A DNA stretch of 64,000 bases, taken from assembly GCF_019083995.1 (NCBI RefSeq), contig NZ_JAHRCU010000005.1:124001-188000 (forward strand), read 5' to 3'. A program made the translations under genes and the position numbers. Origin of the DNA: Roseococcus sp. SDR. Lineage in GTDB: Bacteria > Pseudomonadota > Alphaproteobacteria > Acetobacterales > Acetobacteraceae. Shown here one piece after another: positions 60,483 to 64,000 of the stretch. Positions within the stretch are counted from its first letter, which is position 1, and every line of letters starts with the position of its first letter. The notes under the pieces are model-generated. The model saw only the letters and a program-made list of their open reading frames with translations. It made no database searches and had not been told where the DNA came from.

Positions 60483-61900
60483 GGGGCTTCAGCCTCGCAA
60501 AACAATGGATGCGGCTCTCGCCCGCGATGCTGCCCTTCGCCGATGCGGCGACGGATGAACTCCCCCTGTCGCGGCTGCTGCGCCTCTCGCTCTTCCAGAT
60601 TTCGGTCGGCATGGCGGCGGTGCTGCTGATCGGCACGCTGAACCGGGTGATGATTGTCGAACTCCAGGTCCCGGCAGGGCTGGTGGCCGTGATGGTGGCG
60701 CTGCCGCTGGTCTTCGCCCCACTGCGCGCCTTGATCGGCTTCCGCTCGGACAATTATGCCTCTGCGCTCGGCTGGCGGCGTGTGCCCTATATCTGGTTCG
60801 GCACCATCTTCCAGTTCAGCGGCTTCGCGATGATGCCCTTCGCGCTGATCCTGCTCTCGGGCGACACGACGGGCCCCATGTGGGCGGGGCAGGTGGCTGC
60901 CGCCATCTCCTTCCTGCTGGTGGGTGCCGGCATGCACATGGTGCAGACGGCGGGCTTGGCACTCGCCACCGATATCGCGCCGCCCAAGGTCCAGGCCAAG
61001 GTGGTGGCGCTGCTATCGGTGATGTTCCTGCTCGGCATGCTGCTCGCCTCCGTCGTCTTTGGCGCGCTTCTCACGCCCTTCAGCCAGATCAAGCTGATCC
61101 AGGTCATCCAGGGGGCGGCCGCGCTCACCATGGTCATCAACTTCATCGCCGTCTGGAAGCAGGAGCCGCGGGTCCCCAACCGCAACATGGACCGCACGGA
61201 GGAGCCGAGCTTCATCGCCGCCTGGCGGGAGCTGCGGCAGACCGGCCCCTGGGGCCGGCGCCTGCTCGCCACCGGGATCGGCACCTTCGCCTTTTCCGCG
61301 CAGGACATCCTGCTCGAGCCCTATGGGGGACAGATCCTGGGATTGAGCGTGGGGGCGACGACGCTGCTGACCGCTCTCTTCGCCTCTGGCGGGATTCTGG
61401 GCTTCTGGCTGGCGGCCAAACGCATCGGCAATGGTTCGGATGCCAACCGCATCGCGGGCTTCGGGGCCATGTTCGGCACGCTGGGCTTCGCCGGTGTGCT
61501 GTTGGCCGCCCCGCTGGCCAGCACCGGCCTGTTCGCCTGCGGGATCGGCGTGATCGGCTTCGGCGCCGGCCTCTTCGGCCATGGCACGCTGACAAGCTGC
61601 ATGCAGGCTGCGCCCCCCGACAAGGTGGGTTTGGCGCTCGGCAGCTGGGGCGCCGTGCAGGCGACCGCCGCGGGCCTGGCCATCGCGAGTGGCGGCCTTC
61701 TGCGGGACACGCTCGCGCACCTCGCCACCGGTGGCTTCCTCGGCGATGTGCTGACCGGCCCCGCCGTCGGCTACGGCGCCGTCTACCTCATCGAAATCGC
61801 GCTTCTCTTCGCGACCCTCGCCGTGATCGGGCCCCTGGTCCGCACTCGGCGACGCCTCGACTCACCGCTCGGATTGTCCGGGCCGCAGACTGCAACCTGA
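60479..61900 (+). CDS. lhaA: Light-harvesting complex I assembly protein, PucC family
   Basis: A 473-residue membrane protein with about twelve hydrophobic segments of the PucC/LhaA family. Landmarks are LNRVMIVELQVPAGLVAVMV, SALGWRRVPYIWFGTIFQFS and GTFAFSAQDILLEPYGGQIL. It helps assemble LH1 antenna around the reaction centre; its location between bchM and puhA is the usual lhaA site. Start ATG overlaps the bchM stop. Distinguished by position from the pucC-like gene in the minus-strand arm. Confidence 0.93.
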   Translation: MRGFSLAKQWMRLSPAMLPFADAATDELPLSRLLRLSLFQISVGMAAVLLIGTLNRVMIVELQVPAGLVAVMVALPLVFAPLRALIGFRSDNYASALGWRRVPYIWFGTIFQFSGFAMMPFALILLSGDTTGPMWAGQVAAAISFLLVGAGMHMVQTAGLALATDIAPPKVQAKVVALLSVMFLLGMLLASVVFGALLTPFSQIKLIQVIQGAAALTMVINFIAVWKQEPRVPNRNMDRTEEPSFIAAWRELRQTGPWGRRLLATGIGTFAFSAQDILLEPYGGQILGLSVGATTLLTALFASGGILGFWLAAKRIGNGSDANRIAGFGAMFGTLGFAGVLLAAPLASTGLFACGIGVIGFGAGLFGHGTLTSCMQAAPPDKVGLALGSWGAVQATAAGLAIASGGLLRDTLAHLATGGFLGDVLTGPAVGYGAVYLIEIALLFATLAVIGPLVRTRRRLDSPLGLSGPQTAT

Positions 61901-61904
61901 AGCC

Positions 61905-61913
61905 AAGAGGAGG
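61905..61913 (+). promoter_or_regulatory. Strong Shine-Dalgarno before puhA
   Basis: AAGAGGAGG sits 6 bases before the puhA ATG, in contrast to the overlapping starts of most genes in this operon. It suggests that puhA, a stoichiometric structural subunit, is translated at a higher rate than the enzymes before it. Confidence 0.6.
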
Positions 61914-61919
61914 TCCGCC

Positions 61920-62699
61920 ATGCAGGCAGGCACCTATCTGACCAGTATCGATTACGCCACGGTCTCGATCTACGCGTTCTGGCTCTTCTTCGCCGCGCTG
62001 GTGCTCTACCTGAATCGGGAGAGCAAGCGCGAGGGCTACCCGCTGGTCACCCCCGGCCGGCCGAAGCAGAACAATGTCGGCGGCTTCCCGGGCATGCCGG
62101 ACCCGAAGACCTTCCTGCTGGCCAACGGCACCACGGTGCAGGCGCCGAAGCCCGAGAGCGAGCGCGAGATCGCCATGGTGCCGATGGATCCCTCGCCCGG
62201 CTCGCCGCTGATCCCGACGGGCGATCCCCTGGTGGATGGCGTGGGCCCCGCCGCCTATGTGATGCGGGGCCAGCATCCGGCCGTGCTGCATGATGACGGC
62301 ACGCCCTCCATCGTTCCGCTGCGCATCGCGCCCGAGTTCAGCGTGGACAATGGCGATCCGGACCCGCGCGGCTTTGACGTGCTGGATGCCGATGGCGTCG
62401 TTGCCGGCAAATGCGTGGATGTCTGGCTCGACAAGTCGGAGATGATCTTCCGCTACATCGAGGTCGCGGTGCAGACCGACATGGGCGAGCGGACGATGAT
62501 GTATCCCGTGCCGCTCATCAAGGTGGATGGCGAGCGCCGGGTGGTGACGGTGCGCACGCTGCTGGCCAAGCATTTCGCCAATGCGCCGCGCCTCAGCTAC
62601 CGCGACAGCATCACGCTGCGTGAGGAGGACATGGTCTCGGCCTATTGCGCCGGCGGCCAGCTCTACGCGAAGCCGGAGCGCTCGGAGCCCTGCCTGTGA
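61920..62699 (+). CDS. puhA: Photosynthetic reaction centre H subunit
   Basis: A 259-residue subunit that caps the cytoplasmic face of the reaction centre and guides proton delivery to QB. One membrane helix near residues 12-31 (YATVSIYAFWLFFAALVLYL), then the globular PRC-barrel part: NRESKREGYPLVTPGRPKQN, FSVDNGDPDPRGFDVLDADG, and IKVDGERRVVTVRTLLAKHF. Full length. Its stop overlaps the puhB GTG. Confidence 0.97.
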   Translation: MQAGTYLTSIDYATVSIYAFWLFFAALVLYLNRESKREGYPLVTPGRPKQNNVGGFPGMPDPKTFLLANGTTVQAPKPESEREIAMVPMDPSPGSPLIPTGDPLVDGVGPAAYVMRGQHPAVLHDDGTPSIVPLRIAPEFSVDNGDPDPRGFDVLDADGVVAGKCVDVWLDKSEMIFRYIEVAVQTDMGERTMMYPVPLIKVDGERRVVTVRTLLAKHFANAPRLSYRDSITLREEDMVSAYCAGGQLYAKPERSEPCL

Positions 62700-63352
62700 T
62701 CGCAGAGCACGAGATCGAGCCGGTCCCGGGCCTGCCCGAGAAGCTGCCGGAGGGGGAGGGCATCCTCTGGCAAGGGGCACCGCGCTGGTGGTCGCTCGCC
62801 AGCCGCGCGCTGCATCTGCGCGGTCTTGCCCTCTATTTTGCGCTCATGGTGGGCTGGAGCATCTGGAATGCCGCCACCACGGCCGAAACCTTCGGCGAGG
62901 CGGCCTTCGCCGCGGCGACCTCCCTCGGCCTGGCGCTGCTCTGCCTGGCCGTGCTGGTCGTGATCGGCCGCGCGCTGGGTCAGGCCTCGCTCTACACCAT
63001 CACGAACAAGCGGGTGGTGCTGCGGGTGGGCGTGGCCCTGCCGATGACGATCAACATCCCCTTCACCGCGGTCGAGACCGCCGCGGTGAAGCGCCATGCG
63101 GACGGGACGGAGGATATCGTCCTGACGCTCTCGCCCAAGCACAAGATCGCCTGGCTGGCGCTCTGGCCGCATGCGCGGCCCTGGCGCGTGGCGCGGGCGG
63201 AGCCGATGCTGCGCGCTGTACCCGTCACTTCCGGTGCGGCACAGGTGCTGGCGCGTGCGCTGGCGGCCAGCGCTTCCGTCCCGGTGACGCCGGTGCTGGA
63301 AGAGGGACGCGGGGTGCGTGATGGCGCGCTGCCCGGCGCGGTGGTGGCCTGA
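62696..63352 (+). CDS. puhB: Reaction-centre assembly protein PuhB
   Basis: A 218-residue protein starting at a GTG inside the puhA stop (GTGA). It begins EHEIEPVPGLPEKLPEGEGI, and has hydrophobic segments at about residues 50-66 and 75-95, followed by the PH-like domain (VGVALPMTINIPFTAVETAA; DIVLTLSPKHKIAWLALWPH). PuhB assists reaction-centre assembly in Rhodobacter. It is coupled to both neighbours. Confidence 0.93.
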   Translation: MIAEHEIEPVPGLPEKLPEGEGILWQGAPRWWSLASRALHLRGLALYFALMVGWSIWNAATTAETFGEAAFAAATSLGLALLCLAVLVVIGRALGQASLYTITNKRVVLRVGVALPMTINIPFTAVETAAVKRHADGTEDIVLTLSPKHKIAWLALWPHARPWRVARAEPMLRAVPVTSGAAQVLARALAASASVPVTPVLEEGRGVRDGALPGAVVA

Positions 63353-63795
63353 TGTTCACGCTCACGGACCGCGGCAACTTTCTGCCCCTGGCCACCATGC
63401 TCGCCGTGATCTGCGGCGTGCTCTTCCTGGTCGGAGGCCGCCAGCCGCGCTCGGTGGAGGTGCGTGGGCTGGAGCAGCCGGCCGTCGAACGCCTGGTTCG
63501 TTTCGAGGATGGCGCGGATGGCTCCATTGTCATCCGCGATGCGCAGAATTCGGCGGTTTTGGCGCGGTTTCCGGTAGCCGAAGGCGGCTTCGTGCGTGGT
63601 AGCATCCGTGCGTTGGCGCGTGAGCGCCGGCAGGAAGGCCAGGGTCGTGAGGCGCCGTTTCGTCTCGCCCGTTGGTCGGATGGCCAACTCACGCTCGACG
63701 ATGCGGCGACCGGACGCCGGATCGACCTGACGGCCTTCGGCGCGACAAATGCCGGGGTCTTTTCGCGGTTGCTGACCGCGCAAGGAGAAGACTGA
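63352..63795 (+). CDS. puhC: Photosynthetic complex assembly protein PuhC
   Basis: A 147-residue protein with one N-terminal membrane segment (LPLATMLAVICGVLFLVGG) and a periplasmic domain: VRFEDGADGSIVIRDAQNSA, then FVRGSIRALARERRQEGQGR and PFRLARWSDGQLTLDDAATG, the PuhC signature. It supports assembly of the RC-LH1 core. The ATG overlaps the puhB stop (TGATG). Confidence 0.93.
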   Translation: MFTLTDRGNFLPLATMLAVICGVLFLVGGRQPRSVEVRGLEQPAVERLVRFEDGADGSIVIRDAQNSAVLARFPVAEGGFVRGSIRALARERRQEGQGREAPFRLARWSDGQLTLDDAATGRRIDLTAFGATNAGVFSRLLTAQGED

Positions 63796-64000
63796 TGAGG
63801 AAGGCGCTGGTTGGTTTGTGGGAGGACATCACCGGCCCACGCACCATCACGGTTCCCTGCACCGTGGAGATCGAGCAGAGCTTCGACAGTTTCCACGCCC
63901 ATGCGGTGCCCGAGGGCATCATGCTGCGCCCGGGTGACCGCGTGGTGGTGAACGGCGCACCCGACCACGTCGCCTATGGCGAATGCACCAGCTACGAGAC
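63795..64000 (+). CDS. Conserved photosynthesis-cluster protein (partial)
   Basis: The ATG overlaps the puhC stop (TGATG). About 68 codons are visible before the right edge: MRKALVGLWEDITGPRTIT, then CTVEIEQSFDSFHAHAVP and RPGDRVVVNGAPDHVAYGE. No domain is recognised. A small hypothetical gene between puhC and the aerobic cyclase gene acsF is common in phototrophic alphaproteobacteria, and this fits that position, but neither its function nor acsF can be seen here. Confidence 0.7.
   Translation, partial: MRKALVGLWEDITGPRTITVPCTVEIEQSFDSFHAHAVPEGIMLRPGDRVVVNGAPDHVAYGECTSYE

Overview
The window is very GC-rich (about 70% by eye), densely packed and almost entirely protein-coding. It looks like chromosome from an aerobic anoxygenic phototrophic alphaproteobacterium, most likely Acetobacteraceae (Roseomonas/Rubritepida/Paracraurococcus type). 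The clues are a purple-bacterial photosynthesis gene cluster, four solitary Bug-type tripartite-tricarboxylate receptors, many 4-bp start/stop overlaps, and histidine, tartrate-like and phosphonate catabolic genes. The taxon is inferred from gene content only; there is no rRNA in the window.

Layout. (a) 1-8.4 kb: the start of a family-3 solute receptor, a tartrate/D-malate-type dehydrogenase and an Asp/Glu racemase-family protein (minus strand), divergent from a Bug receptor and an esterase. Then comes a plus-strand cassette of GntR regulator, thiol dioxygenase-like cupin, EamA transporter and PLP enzyme, with a perfect 14-bp palindrome before the regulator. (b) 7.3-14.5 kb: histidine utilisation. 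hutH-hutI-thioesterase-araC run on the minus strand as a chain of overlapping genes; divergent hutF is coupled to an SDR and a GNAT gene. (c) 14.5-25 kb: cupin, OB-fold/thiolase-like pair, Bug receptor, lytic transglycosylase-like protein, a complete sugar-type ABC importer and a ThDP-dependent enzyme. (d) 25-39.6 kb: amidase with a small AtzG-like partner, a phosphonate-linked FAD oxidoreductase with phnX, a Rieske dioxygenase alpha/beta pair, two more Bug receptors, a diguanylate cyclase, pdxY, a YeiH-type transporter, an LLM flavoprotein, a deaminase, upp, an OmpA-like lipoprotein-sized protein, suhB and efp. (e) 39.6-43.3 kb: an AT-richer island with a methyltransferase-like gene, two ~50-bp palindromic elements, a rhodanese and a GT9-like glycosyltransferase.

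(f) 43.4-64 kb: the photosynthesis gene cluster, starting just after a tRNA-Thr(GGT). Minus strand, in transcription order: aerR/ppaA-like, ppsR, bchG, bch2/pucC-like, bchP, hemC, crtD. Plus strand: bchF-bchN-bchB-bchH-bchL-bchM-lhaA-puhA-puhB-puhC and a truncated conserved cluster gene. The two arms diverge from one regulatory region holding two tandem, degenerate TGT-N12-ACA (PpsR) boxes. The arms supply chlorin reduction, Mg insertion, methylation, C-3 vinyl hydration, phytylation/reduction of the tail, carotenoid 3,4-desaturation, light-harvesting assembly, and the H subunit and assembly factors of the reaction centre. puf, bchCXYZ, bchDIO and the other crt genes are not in view and must lie elsewhere.
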